A DNA stretch of 44,188 nt from the NCBI RefSeq assembly GCF_018531445.1, contig NZ_JAHDTH010000042.1, positions 1-44,188 on the forward strand. The letters are read 5' to 3'. The notes beneath the pieces are model-generated. The model made no database searches and was not told the DNA's origin. It was given only the letters and a program-made list of their open reading frames with translations. Positions 7,569 through 15,969 of this stretch are shown here, piece after piece (within the stretch, counting starts at the first letter, position 1; each line of letters opens with the position of its first letter). Source of the stretch: Pseudonocardia lacus. GTDB lineage: Bacteria > Actinomycetota > Actinomycetes > Mycobacteriales > Pseudonocardiaceae. The position numbers and the translations under genes are program-made.

Positions 7569-8906
7569 ATGGCAGCTAGAACGGCCACCGGCCGGCCACG
7601 GATCGGAGTGCTGCTCGCCGCGGCCGCCGTCCTGGCCTCGACCGCCTGCAGCGCGGGGAGCCTCGGCTCCAGCGGCGGGACCGAGGACGGCACGGTCACG
7701 CTCACGTTCCAGTTCGGCAACGAGCCTCCGGCCTCGTTGATCGGCCAGGCGCTGGCCGACGACTTCATGGCGGCCAACCCCGACATCCGGATCGAGACCG
7801 AGACCCGCCCGGGCGGCACCGAGGGCGACAACATCGTCAAGACGCGCCTGGCCACCGGCGACATGACCGACCTGTTCGCCTACAACTCCGGCTCGCTCTT
7901 CCAGGCCATCAACCCCCAGCAGCAGCTCGCCCCGTTGACCGACGAGCCGTGGGTGGGCAGCCTGGAGGAGCAGTTCCGCAACTCGGTGACCGCCGGTAAC
8001 GGGGTCTACGGGGCGCCGTTCGGGTCCAGCTTCGCCGGTGGCGTGCTCTACAACCGCAACGTCTACCAGCAGCTCGGCCTCCAGGTCCCGACGACCTGGG
8101 AGCAGTTCATGGCCAACAACGCGTCCATCGAGGCGGCCGGGATCGACCCGGTGATCCAGACCTACGGGACCACCTGGACCTCCCAGCTGTTCGTGCTCGC
8201 CGACTACCACAACCTCACCACCGAGGTGCCGACGTTCGCCGAGGACTACACCGCCAACAAGGCGAAGTACGCGACCACCCCGGCGGCGGTGCAGGGCTTC
8301 CAGCACCTGCAGGACGTGCACGACGCGGGCTACCTCAACGAGGACTTCGCCTCGGCCACCTTCGAGGACGGACTGCGCCAGGTCGCCGCCGGTGAGGGTG
8401 CGCACTTCCCGATGTTGACCGTCACCGTGGCGACGATGGTGGAGAACAGCCCGAACGCCGCCCAGGACGTCGGCTTCTTCGCTCTGCCCGGCAACGACGC
8501 GGCCGAGAACGGGATCACGGCGTGGCTGGCCGCCGGGGTCTACGTGCCCACGACCACCGCCGAGGACAGCGCGAAGTTCGAGGCCGCCAAGCGGTTCCTG
8601 GCCTTCATCGCCAGTCCCGCGGGCTGCGAGTCGGCCACCAGGGTCGCGCCGCCGGCCGGCCCGTACCCGGTCGAGGGGTGCACGCTCCCGGCCGACGTCC
8701 CGCAGGCGGTCAAGGACGTGCAGCCCTACTACGACCAGGGCGCGTCCAGCCCCGCCCTGGAGTTCGTCTCCCCGGTCAAGGGCCCTTCGCTGCAGCAGAT
8801 CACGGTCGAGGTCGGTTCGGGCATCCGCTCGGCCGCCGACGCCGCCGCGCTCTACGACCAGGACGTGGAGAAGCAGGCCCAGCAGCTCGGCCTGCCCGGC
8901 TGGTAG
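7569..8906 (+). CDS. Sugar ABC transporter substrate-binding lipoprotein
   Basis: This 445-residue protein is a family-1 extracellular solute-binding protein. The N-terminus has two arginines, a hydrophobic stretch (GVLLAAAAVLAS) and Cys27 as likely lipidation site; the lipobox STAC is slightly non-standard. The mature part reads VTLTFQFGNEPPASLIGQ and later GVLYNRNVYQQLGLQVPTTW, typical of sugar or oligosaccharide binders. I chose the ATG at 7569 because TTGGAGG lies about 6 nt upstream; the frame itself stays open further 5'. It would capture a glycoside or oligosaccharide outside the membrane for the two permeases that follow. The ligand is not evident from sequence, but the flanking GH78 and GH1 genes point to a rhamnose-containing glycoside. 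Confidence 0.93.
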   Translation: MAARTATGRPRIGVLLAAAAVLASTACSAGSLGSSGGTEDGTVTLTFQFGNEPPASLIGQALADDFMAANPDIRIETETRPGGTEGDNIVKTRLATGDMTDLFAYNSGSLFQAINPQQQLAPLTDEPWVGSLEEQFRNSVTAGNGVYGAPFGSSFAGGVLYNRNVYQQLGLQVPTTWEQFMANNASIEAAGIDPVIQTYGTTWTSQLFVLADYHNLTTEVPTFAEDYTANKAKYATTPAAVQGFQHLQDVHDAGYLNEDFASATFEDGLRQVAAGEGAHFPMLTVTVATMVENSPNAAQDVGFFALPGNDAAENGITAWLAAGVYVPTTTAEDSAKFEAAKRFLAFIASPAGCESATRVAPPAGPYPVEGCTLPADVPQAVKDVQPYYDQGASSPALEFVSPVKGPSLQQITVEVGSGIRSAADAAALYDQDVEKQAQQLGLPGW

Positions 8907-8950
8907 CCGCAGCGGGGGAGCCGGGCGAAGCGATCGAGAGGACGAAGGAC

Positions 8951-9898
8951 GTGGCAGGGACGCCGACAACGACGACGACGTCGCCCCCGCCGGTGCCGAC
9001 CGCCCCCGGGGGCAGGTCCGGCTCGGCCGGGAAAGGCCGGACCGCAGGCAGCCGGTACCCGTACTGGTTCTACCTGCCGGCAGCGGTGCTCTACACGGTG
9101 CTGTTCGTCCTACCGACGTTCGCGTCGTTCTTCTTCGCGCTCACCCGCTGGCGCTTGATCGATTTCCAGTTCATCGGGTTCGACAACTTCGTGCTGTTCT
9201 TCCGCGAGCCCGCACTGGTGACCGGCCTGGTCAACACGATCATCTTCGGCGTCGTCACGTCAGCGGCGAAGGTCGTGCTGGGGCTGCTGCTGGCGGTGCT
9301 GCTGACCTCGCACATCATCGGCCGCGGCCTGCTGCGCTCGCTGGTGTTCTTCCCGGTGCTGGTCAGCACCATCGGCGTCGGCATCACCTTCACCGTGCTG
9401 ATGGACCCGTTCGACGGGCTGTTCAACCAGGTGCTCGGCGCGGTGGGGGTGGACGGGCCGGGGTGGCTGACCGACCCGTCGCTGGCGCTGCTGTCGGTCG
9501 CGGCGGTCGACGTGTGGAAGGGCGTGGGCCTGGCGACGGTGATCTACATCGCCGGCATCGTGTCGATCCCGTCGGAGTACTTCGAGGCCGCCGAGGTCGA
9601 CGGGGCCGGATCGTGGCGGCGGTTCCGGAGCATCACGCTGCCGCTGGCCCGGCCCGCCACGGTGACGGTCATCATCCTCTCGCTGATCGGCGGGCTGCGG
9701 TCGTTCGACCTGATCTGGGCGATGACCCGGGGCGGGCCGGGGTTCACCTCCGACGTGATCGCCTCGGTGATCTACAAGCAGTACCAGGCCGGCTTCTTCG
9801 GCCTGTCCACCGCCGGCAACGTCGTGCTCTTCCTCGTCGTGACCGCCATCGTGCTGCCGCTGTTCTGGTGGCTCAACCGCAAGGAGGTCGAGCTGTGA
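8951..9898 (+). CDS. Sugar ABC transporter permease (MalF/UgpA type)
   Basis: The 315-residue membrane protein has a Pro/Thr-rich cytoplasmic N-terminus and then about six hydrophobic segments, beginning with YWFYLPAAVLYTVLFVL. The permease EAA loop that contacts the ATPase is visible as EAAEVDGAGSWRRFRSITLP. The GTG at 8951 is preceded by GAAGGA. It follows the binding protein by 44 bp and overlaps the second permease by 4 nt. No ATPase gene is present in the cluster. In actinomycetes such importers commonly share the MsiK-type ATPase encoded elsewhere, which is the likely case here. Confidence 0.93.
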   Translation: MAGTPTTTTTSPPPVPTAPGGRSGSAGKGRTAGSRYPYWFYLPAAVLYTVLFVLPTFASFFFALTRWRLIDFQFIGFDNFVLFFREPALVTGLVNTIIFGVVTSAAKVVLGLLLAVLLTSHIIGRGLLRSLVFFPVLVSTIGVGITFTVLMDPFDGLFNQVLGAVGVDGPGWLTDPSLALLSVAAVDVWKGVGLATVIYIAGIVSIPSEYFEAAEVDGAGSWRRFRSITLPLARPATVTVIILSLIGGLRSFDLIWAMTRGGPGFTSDVIASVIYKQYQAGFFGLSTAGNVVLFLVVTAIVLPLFWWLNRKEVEL

Positions 9899-10809
9899 CG
9901 ACGACCCCCGCCGCGCAGCGGCCCGCCGGGGCGCTGGACCGGGCGGCCGCGGGGGAGCCGGCGAATCCCGCCAAGCGCACCAACCGGCAGCGCCCGAACT
10001 ACTGGCTGTCCGCGGTCGCGATCGTGCTCTTCGTCGTCGTCTTCCTGGTCCCGTTCGCCTTCGTCGTGGTCACCGCGGTCAAGTCGGGACCGGAGGCCTC
10101 GCAGCTGAGCTTGTCGTGGCCGAGCGAGTGGCGGATCGTGGAGAACTTCTGGGCGGTGGTCGAGGCCCGCGACTACCTGCTCGTCATCGCGTTCATCAAC
10201 AGCACCATCCTCACCGTGGCCAGCGTCGCGCTCATGGTCGTGGTCTCGGCGATGGCCGCGTTCGTGCTGCAGCGGCGGGCGAGCCGGTGGAACGGGCTGA
10301 TCAACTTCCTGGTGCTGTCCGGTCTGATCATCCCCCCGGCCGTCGTGCCCACGATCTGGGTGCTGCAGGGGCTCGGGCTGTTCCGGACGATGGTCGGGCT
10401 CATCCTGATCGAGATCGCGTTCGGGATCTCGTTCTGCATCCTGCTGTTCCGGGCGTTCATCTCCACGATCCCGCGCGAGCTCGACGAGGCCGCGACCGTC
10501 GACGGGGCCGGTCCGGTGCGGGTGTTCTTCCAGGTCATCTTCCCGCTGCTGCGCTCGGTGATCGTCACCGTGGTCGTCGTGCAGTCGGTGGTCGTGTTCA
10601 ACGACTTCGTCAACCCGCTGTACTTCCTGCCGGGCGAGCGCAACGCCACCGTCCAGCTGACCCTGTTCAACTTCCAGAGCCAGTTCAACACCCAGTACCA
10701 CCTGCTGTTCATGAACATCCTGCTGATCACGGTCCCGCCGCTGGTCATGTTCATCTTCTTCAACCGGCGCATCGTGGCCGGGATGACCAGCGGCGCGATC
10801 AAGGGCTGA
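9895..10809 (+). CDS. Sugar ABC transporter permease (MalG/UgpE type)
   Basis: The 304-residue membrane protein starts at a GTG that overlaps the stop of the first permease (GTGA). Its N-terminus is soluble and charged, followed by the first helix AIVLFVVVFLVPFAFVVV and the EAA loop ELDEAATVDGAGPVRVFFQV. It pairs with the upstream permease to form the channel. Its stop overlaps the ATG of the decayed DUF5060 gene (TGATG), so the glycosidase genes were once translated as part of the same operon. Confidence 0.93.
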   Translation: MTTTPAAQRPAGALDRAAAGEPANPAKRTNRQRPNYWLSAVAIVLFVVVFLVPFAFVVVTAVKSGPEASQLSLSWPSEWRIVENFWAVVEARDYLLVIAFINSTILTVASVALMVVVSAMAAFVLQRRASRWNGLINFLVLSGLIIPPAVVPTIWVLQGLGLFRTMVGLILIEIAFGISFCILLFRAFISTIPRELDEAATVDGAGPVRVFFQVIFPLLRSVIVTVVVVQSVVVFNDFVNPLYFLPGERNATVQLTLFNFQSQFNTQYHLLFMNILLITVPPLVMFIFFNRRIVAGMTSGAIKG

Positions 10810-11509
10810 TGCGCGTGACCGACGCTGGTACCCCGGGCCCGGTCGCCTGGCGGGAGTTCGAGGTCCGGGTCGCGCTCGCCGACCCGCCGGCCGACCCCTA
10901 CACCGGGGTCGAGCTGTGGGCGGACTTCGCGCACGAGTCCGGGCGGGTGCTGCGTCGCCCGGCGTTCTGGGACGGCGGGGCCGAGTTCGCCGTGCGCTTC
11001 GCCGCGCCCGAGCCGGGCCGGTGGACGTGGTCGTGGCGCGGAACGGGCGAGGTCGAGGGCGCCCGTGAGGGCGCCGTGGACGTCGTGGCCGGCGAGGCCT
11101 GTGGCAGTGGCGCCTGCACGGCGCCGAACCCCGCCACGCACCCTCCTTCCTGGCCGAGGGGCACCGGGTGCGCGAGGCGCTCGACTTCGAGGGCTCCACC
11201 TATGTCGGGCTCGTGCCCCGGATCCTGGCCGGCCTGCCCACCACCGATATGGAGCCGGACTGGACCAGCGCCGTCGCGGCCCGCGGCCTACGCATACCGG
11301 GAAAGTTCCTGCTCGTCTACCGCGAGGCGGGGGGACCGGTCCGGATCACCGACGACTCGGTCCCGCTGCCCTTCACCGTCCTCGACCCCCGCACCGGGGA
11401 GGTCGTGGCCACCGGCCGGAGGCGGGAGCGCGCCGATCCCGTCCCCGACCCCGGCGGCGGCCCGCGCGTCTACCTCTGCGCGGAGGACGGCGTCCACCAG
11501 CCGGGCTGA
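10809..11509 (+). pseudogene. DUF5060-type glycosidase remnant (catalytic core deleted, frameshifted)
   Basis: The first ~100 residues (ATG at 10809) look like the N-terminal beta-sandwich of DUF5060 glycosidases: WREFEVRVAL, GVELWADFAHESGR and FAVRFAAPEPGRWTWSWR. At about 11095-11105 the sense switches to another frame that reads ALDFEGSTYVG, LAGLPTTDMEPDW and RGLRIPGKFLLVYREAGG up to a stop at 11509. This matches the C-terminal domain of the same kind of protein. The TIM-barrel core of about 300 residues that should lie between is absent. The original frame runs on without a stop only because of high GC content. The gene therefore appears to have lost its centre and its frame while keeping its translational coupling to the permease. 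Confidence 0.75.
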
Positions 11510-11521
11510 ACCCGGTGGTGA

Positions 11522-11543
11522 CGCCCCGGTGCACGTCGGGGCG
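11522..11543 (+). other. Hairpin between the DUF5060 remnant and GH78
   Basis: CGCCCCG (11522-11528) and CGGGGCG (11537-11543) form a perfect 7-bp stem with an 8-nt loop. A second short stem, GGGCG-GGAA-CGCCC, follows near 11560. There is no T-run, so attenuation, mRNA processing or stabilisation is as likely as termination. Confidence 0.4.
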
Positions 11544-11589
11544 AGTCCAATCGATACCGGGCGGGAACGCCCAGATGGGGGAGACGGCC

Positions 11590-13860
11590 ATGCCGCCGAC
11601 CTGGCACGTCACGATGATCGGGCCCGACGACGACTTCCACGGCGCGCCCCTGCTGCGCGCGGAGTTCGCGCCCGACCCCGGGCACGACGAGGTGACCGGA
11701 GCCGTCCTGCACGCGACGGCCCGCGGGGTGTTCACCGCGTTCGTGGGCGGGGCCCCGGTGTCCGACGAGGTGCTGAGCCCGGGCTGGACGAGCTACGAGT
11801 GGCGCCTGCGCTACCGGACCTACGACGTCACCGAGGCCGTGCGGGCCGCGGGCGACACGGTGGTCGTCGGGATGGCGCTGGGCAACGGCTGGTACCGCGG
11901 CCGGCTCGGGTGGGGCGACAAGCGCGCGATCTACGGCTCCGAGCTGGGCGCGCTGGCCCAGCTGGAGATCACCTTCGCCGACGGCCACACGCAGACCGTC
12001 GGCACCGACGACACCTGGCGCGCGGGCCCGTCAGCGGTGCTGGCGAACGACCTCTACGACGGCCAGACCATCGACGCCCGCCTGGTCGAGGACGCCTGGC
12101 TGCGGCCCGGCTTCGCGGCCGAGGGCTGGATCGGGGTGCACGCCCAGGAGTTCGACGCCGCCATCTTGCAGCCCTACCTCGGCCCGGTGGTGCGCCGCCA
12201 GCAGGAGGTGGCGCCGACCCGGATCTGGACCTCGCCCGCCGGCCGGACGCTGGTCGACTTCGGCCAGAACCTGGTCGGTTGGCTGCGTGTCGCCGTGCGC
12301 GGCGAGGCCGGCGCGACGATCACCGTCCGGCACGCCGAGGTCCTCGAGGACGGCGAGCTGGGCACCCGCCCGCTGCGCTCGGCGCGGGCCACGGACCGGT
12401 TCGTGCTCTCCGGCGGCGACGACGTCTTCGAGCCGACGCTGACCTTCCACGGCTTCCGCTACGCCGAGCTCGACGGCTGGCCGGGCGTGCCGTCGACCGA
12501 CGCGCTCACGGCCGTGGTCGTGCACTCCGACCTGCGCCGCACCGGCCGCTTCCGGTGCTCCGACGAGCTCGTCAACAAGCTGCACGACAACGTCGTGTGG
12601 GGCACCCGCGGCAACTTCCTCGACGTGCCGACCGACTGCCCGCAACGCGACGAGCGCATGGGCTGGACCGGCGACATCGCCGCGTTCGCGCCGAGCGCGG
12701 CATTCCTCTACGACGTGGCCGACTTCCTGGGCGACTGGCTGCTCGACGTCGACGCCGAGCAGCGCGCGGCCGACGGGCTGGTCCCGTACGTCGTGCCCGA
12801 CGTGCTCAAGCACAACCCCCCGCGCAACCTGGGCGCCCAGGAGAGCACCGCCGTCTGGGGCGACGCCGCGGTCTGGGTGCCGTGGGCGCTGTGGCAGGCC
12901 TACGGTGACCGCGAGGCGCTGGCCAGGGCCTACGGCGCGATGGCCGCGCACGTCCGACGGGTCGAGACGCTGCTGTCCGACACCGGGCTGTGGGACACCG
13001 GCTTCCAGTTCGGCGACTGGCTCGACCCGACCGCCCCGCCCGACGACCCGATCCGCGCCAAGGCCGACAACGGCGTCGTCGCCACGGCCTGCCTGTACCG
13101 CAGCGCCCGGACCGCGGCGGACACCGCCGCACTGCTCGGGCACGGCGAGGACGCCGAGCACTTCGCCGACCTGGCCGAGCGGACGCGCACCGCGTTCACG
13201 AAGCACTACGTCGGCGGCGACGGGCGCATCCACAGCGACGCCGTCACCGCCCACACCCTGGCCATCCACTTCGGGCTGCTCGACGACCGGACCCGCATGC
13301 TGGCCGGCGACCGGCTGGCCGCGCTGGTGGCCGACAGCGGCCACCGCATCGCCACGGGCTTCGCCGGCACGCCGTACGTGTGCGACGCGCTCGTGGAGAC
13401 CGGGCACCTCGACGACGCCTACCGGCTGCTGCTGCAGCGGGAGTGCCCGTCGTGGCTCTACCCGGTGACGATGGGCGCGACCACCGTGTGGGAGCGGTGG
13501 GACTCGATGCTGCCCGACGGCAGCATCAACCCCGGCCAGATGACCAGCTTCAACCACTACGCCCTCGGCGCGGTCGCGGACTGGCTGCACCGCACCGTGG
13601 GCGGGCTCGCCCCCGCCGAGCCCGGCTACCGGACCGTCCGCGTCGCCCCTCGCCCGGGTGCGGGTCTGACCTGGGCCGAGACGTCGCTGGAGACGGCGCA
13701 CGGACTGGTCGCGGTGGCGTGGCGGCTCGACCCGTCGGGCGCGCTGGACGTCGAGGTCGTCGTGCCCGACGGCGTGCGCGCCGAGATCGACGTGCCCGGC
13801 GTCGAGCCCACCCGGGTGGGCGCGGGGCGGCACCGGTTCCACGCCGCGGGCGCGCGCTGA
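11590..13860 (+). CDS. Glycoside hydrolase family 78 alpha-L-rhamnosidase
   Basis: The 756-residue protein is intact. The N-terminal beta domains include SPGWTSYEWRLRYRTYDVT and GNGWYRGRLGWGDKRAIYG. The catalytic (alpha/alpha)6 domain has D349-CPQRDE355-RMGWTGD with the acidic residues around the general acid, and the general base E635 in TTVWERWDSMLPDG. It ends with SFNHYALGAVADWLHRTVGG and the C-terminal beta domain. There is no signal peptide, so it should remove terminal L-rhamnose from imported glycosides in the cytoplasm. I prefer the ATG at 11590, because GGGGGAG lies 6 nt upstream, over the ATG at 11575. It is the last gene of the ABC operon. Confidence 0.94.
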   Translation: MPPTWHVTMIGPDDDFHGAPLLRAEFAPDPGHDEVTGAVLHATARGVFTAFVGGAPVSDEVLSPGWTSYEWRLRYRTYDVTEAVRAAGDTVVVGMALGNGWYRGRLGWGDKRAIYGSELGALAQLEITFADGHTQTVGTDDTWRAGPSAVLANDLYDGQTIDARLVEDAWLRPGFAAEGWIGVHAQEFDAAILQPYLGPVVRRQQEVAPTRIWTSPAGRTLVDFGQNLVGWLRVAVRGEAGATITVRHAEVLEDGELGTRPLRSARATDRFVLSGGDDVFEPTLTFHGFRYAELDGWPGVPSTDALTAVVVHSDLRRTGRFRCSDELVNKLHDNVVWGTRGNFLDVPTDCPQRDERMGWTGDIAAFAPSAAFLYDVADFLGDWLLDVDAEQRAADGLVPYVVPDVLKHNPPRNLGAQESTAVWGDAAVWVPWALWQAYGDREALARAYGAMAAHVRRVETLLSDTGLWDTGFQFGDWLDPTAPPDDPIRAKADNGVVATACLYRSARTAADTAALLGHGEDAEHFADLAERTRTAFTKHYVGGDGRIHSDAVTAHTLAIHFGLLDDRTRMLAGDRLAALVADSGHRIATGFAGTPYVCDALVETGHLDDAYRLLLQRECPSWLYPVTMGATTVWERWDSMLPDGSINPGQMTSFNHYALGAVADWLHRTVGGLAPAEPGYRTVRVAPRPGAGLTWAETSLETAHGLVAVAWRLDPSGALDVEVVVPDGVRAEIDVPGVEPTRVGAGRHRFHAAGAR

Positions 13861-13891
13861 GCTCCCCGCTCGGGCCGCGCCTGCTGGCAGT

Positions 13892-13904
13892 GCCCCGTCG
13901 GGGC
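13892..13904 (+). terminator. Short GC-rich hairpin after GH78
   Basis: GCCCC-GTC-GGGGC forms a 5-bp stem 31 nt after the GH78 stop. It has no T-tract and is weak support by itself, but it lies just before the much stronger stem at 13973-14012. Confidence 0.3.
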
Positions 13905-13972
13905 CTGCACGTGCCGGACCCACACCGCGGAACACGCTTCACAGCCGGCATCTCGGGACGTGTCCGGGGTCG

Positions 13973-14012
13973 CGGGCAGGGCATCGGGACGCCTGGGTGG
14001 ATGCCCTGCCCG
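13973..14012. terminator. Bidirectional terminator-like stem between convergent genes
   Basis: CGGGCAGGGCATC (13973-13985) pairs perfectly with GATGCCCTGCCCG (14000-14012) around a 14-nt loop. It lies between the convergent GH78 gene (stop 13860) and the alpha/beta-hydrolase gene (stop 14066). A 13-bp perfect stem here is best explained as a shared terminator. Confidence 0.7.
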
Positions 14013-14065
14013 TTGAGGAGACTGGCATGCCTGCGTCGAGCAGCGGGGCCGGCGCAGGCGATACC

Positions 14066-15145
14066 TCACACCGGTGAGGTCAGCAGCTCGGTGAGGTGGT
14101 CGTCGACCTCCTTGAGGTAGCTGGGCTCGAAGCCGAACAGGCCGAAGTGGCCGGCGATCGAGTGCAGCACCCGCAACTCGGAGTTCGGGGTGAGCTCCTG
14201 CTCGGCGCGGACGTCGCGGACCGGGAAGAACATGTCCTCGTCGATCGGCATCGCGAAGACCTTGGCCGTGATCCGGCCGAGCGCCGCGGCGAGGTCGCCG
14301 CCGGTGTTGCGGGAGACGTCGCCGCGCTGCCACTTCCAGCCCTGCAGCAGCAGCGAGTTCGGGTCCATCGCGCCGAACACGGTGCGGATGAACCGGTCCT
14401 TGAACTCGATCTCGGTGTCCCAGGTGACGTCGGGCAGCTCGATGCCGCGCCAGAACTCGGTCTTCCAGAACTCGGTGGACAGGCCCATGACCGCCCACAG
14501 GTCGGCGTGCCGTTCGAGCCCGCGCGCGACGTCGGTGTTGGAGGTGTACTCGCCGCCGTTCCAGCCGGGGTCGTCGGTGATGACGTCGAGCAGGGTCTGG
14601 GTGAACAGGAAGTCGTGCGGGGTGTTGCGGGCGGTGCCGGCGATCGGGGCCGCGCGGGCCACCTTCTCCGGGAACCGGACCGCCCACTCCCAGGTCTGCT
14701 GGGCGCCCATCGAGCCGCCGACGACGGCGTGCAGGCGCTCGATGCCGAACTCCTCGCGCAGCAGCTGCTCCTGGGCGCGCACGTCGTCGCCGATACGGAC
14801 CTTCGGGAACCTCGACATCGAGATCGCGCTGTTGGCGCCGTCGGCGTTGTGCGGGGAGGTCGACAGCCCGTTGCCGATCTGGTTGACCACGACGATGAAG
14901 TACTTGTCCGGGTCGAGCGCGCGACCCGGACCGATGTAGACGAGCTCCCAGGTCTGCTGGGTGCCGGAGAACCAGGTCGGGATGAGGATCGCGTTGTCCT
15001 TGGCCTCGTTCAGCCTGCCGTGGGTGGCGACGGCGAGCTGCAGGTCGGGGATGACCCCGCCCTCCTCCAGATGGAACTCGCCGAGGCTGTGCAGCGCGTA
15101 GGCGCCCTGGACCTCGGGTGTGTAGAACGGGTTGCTCAGTGCCAT
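14066..15145 (-). CDS. Alpha/beta-fold hydrolase of the MetX-like acyltransferase/esterase family
   Basis: The 359-residue protein has the nucleophile elbow GGSMGAQQ with Ser145, an acid in MPIDEDMFF (D302 or D304) and the His in SIAGHFGLF (H333). The layout, with GDDVRAQEQLL, GGSMGAQQTWEWAVRFPE and a late IDEDMFFP, is that of homoserine O-acetyltransferase-like proteins. No methionine genes are nearby, and MetX-like proteins in catabolic clusters are often esterases or hydrolases, so I do not call it MetX. The ATG at 15145 has GAGAGG upstream. It is the last gene of a minus-strand set with an unknown protein, an acyl-CoA ligase and a cyclase-family hydrolase, so ester or thioester hydrolysis in a catabolic pathway is plausible. 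Confidence 0.85.
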   Translation of the reverse strand: MALSNPFYTPEVQGAYALHSLGEFHLEEGGVIPDLQLAVATHGRLNEAKDNAILIPTWFSGTQQTWELVYIGPGRALDPDKYFIVVVNQIGNGLSTSPHNADGANSAISMSRFPKVRIGDDVRAQEQLLREEFGIERLHAVVGGSMGAQQTWEWAVRFPEKVARAAPIAGTARNTPHDFLFTQTLLDVITDDPGWNGGEYTSNTDVARGLERHADLWAVMGLSTEFWKTEFWRGIELPDVTWDTEIEFKDRFIRTVFGAMDPNSLLLQGWKWQRGDVSRNTGGDLAAALGRITAKVFAMPIDEDMFFPVRDVRAEQELTPNSELRVLHSIAGHFGLFGFEPSYLKEVDDHLTELLTSPV

Positions 15146-15246
15146 GGAAAGCCTCTCTGCTCAACGCGGCCTGGTGCCGGCGGCCCCGGTGGTCCGGTGC
15201 GCCGATGTCGACGCCGTCGATTCTGACGCCGGGAGCGGCGAAGTCA

Positions 15247-15879
15247 TCAGCTCCGACCGCGCCGGCCCCGCCCTCCGGGGAGCTGACCCGGGGCCTCGAC
15301 GGGGTGCACCGGCGCGTCGCTCGCGTCGAGCTCGGGGCGGTGGTCGGTGCCGGTGAGCGTGCGGTGCCGGTGCAGGGTGAGGTCGAGCTGCGCGGCGAGC
15401 CGCGGGACGGAGGCGGGGGACAGGTAGGCCTCGGCGCCGGCGTCCAGCATCCGCCGCACCGGGCCCTGGTAGCTGACGCCGAGCTCGTCGTCGTCGATCT
15501 CGGTCACCACGATGCGGGCCTTCGGGAACTGCGCGCGCAGGCCGCCGATCAGCTGCGGGCTGGCCGGCGGCACCAGCACGACGTCGGCAGTCGGCGGGGC
15601 GGCGCGAAGGTCGAGCACGATGTAGTCCGGGCCGAGCTCGGCGGACAGCGCCGCCCTCGCCGCCGCGGAGAGCCGCATCGCGGTGGCGACGACCAGCACG
15701 TTCGGGTCGTCGCCGGTCGGCCCGCCGACGGCCTCGGACGCCGCCCGGGTGGCGCGGATCGTGGCGATCGGGTCGCCGTCGCGGGTGACGAGCAGCTCCG
15801 CGCCGGGGGCGAGGGCGTCCAGGAGCCCGACGACGTCGTCGGGCAGGTGCGTCACGTCGATCCGCCGCGGCTCGGTCAT
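15247..15879 (-). CDS. Conserved-looking hypothetical protein, 210 aa
   Basis: I do not recognise a family with confidence. The first 45 residues (HLPDDVVGLLDALAPGAELL then VTRDGDPIATI) resemble the short Phd/YefM-like beta segment found in some antitoxin-like and hypothetical proteins. The middle alternates hydrophobic strands and helices (NVLVVATAMRLSAAARAAL, YIVLDLRAAPPTADVVLVPP, ARIVVTEIDDDELGV) like a Rossmann-type fold. The C-terminal 40 residues are charged and probably disordered. The ribosome site before the ATG at 15879 is weak. It sits between the acyl-CoA ligase (90 bp) and the alpha/beta hydrolase (101 bp) on the same strand, so a role in the same pathway is possible. Confidence 0.6.
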   Translation of the reverse strand: MTEPRRIDVTHLPDDVVGLLDALAPGAELLVTRDGDPIATIRATRAASEAVGGPTGDDPNVLVVATAMRLSAAARAALSAELGPDYIVLDLRAAPPTADVVLVPPASPQLIGGLRAQFPKARIVVTEIDDDELGVSYQGPVRRMLDAGAEAYLSPASVPRLAAQLDLTLHRHRTLTGTDHRPELDASDAPVHPVEAPGQLPGGRGRRGRS

Positions 15880-15969
15880 GGTGCCCCGAGTGTGCCGCGC
15901 GCGGCCCGGCCGGTGGGTGGCGGGGACGCCGGCGCCGGTGCCGGCGTCCCCGTCGATGGTGGCCGGCGG

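Noticed and set aside
10116..12908. A 930-codon frame running from permease 2 through the DUF5060 remnant into GH78
   Set aside because: Only the ~100 residues after 10809 make protein sense. The rest is out of frame with the permease and GH78 and is open only because stops are rare at this GC content.
14066..15145. Calling the alpha/beta hydrolase homoserine O-acetyltransferase (metX)
   Set aside because: The fold and triad fit the MetX family, but there is no methionine gene nearby and the context is catabolic.
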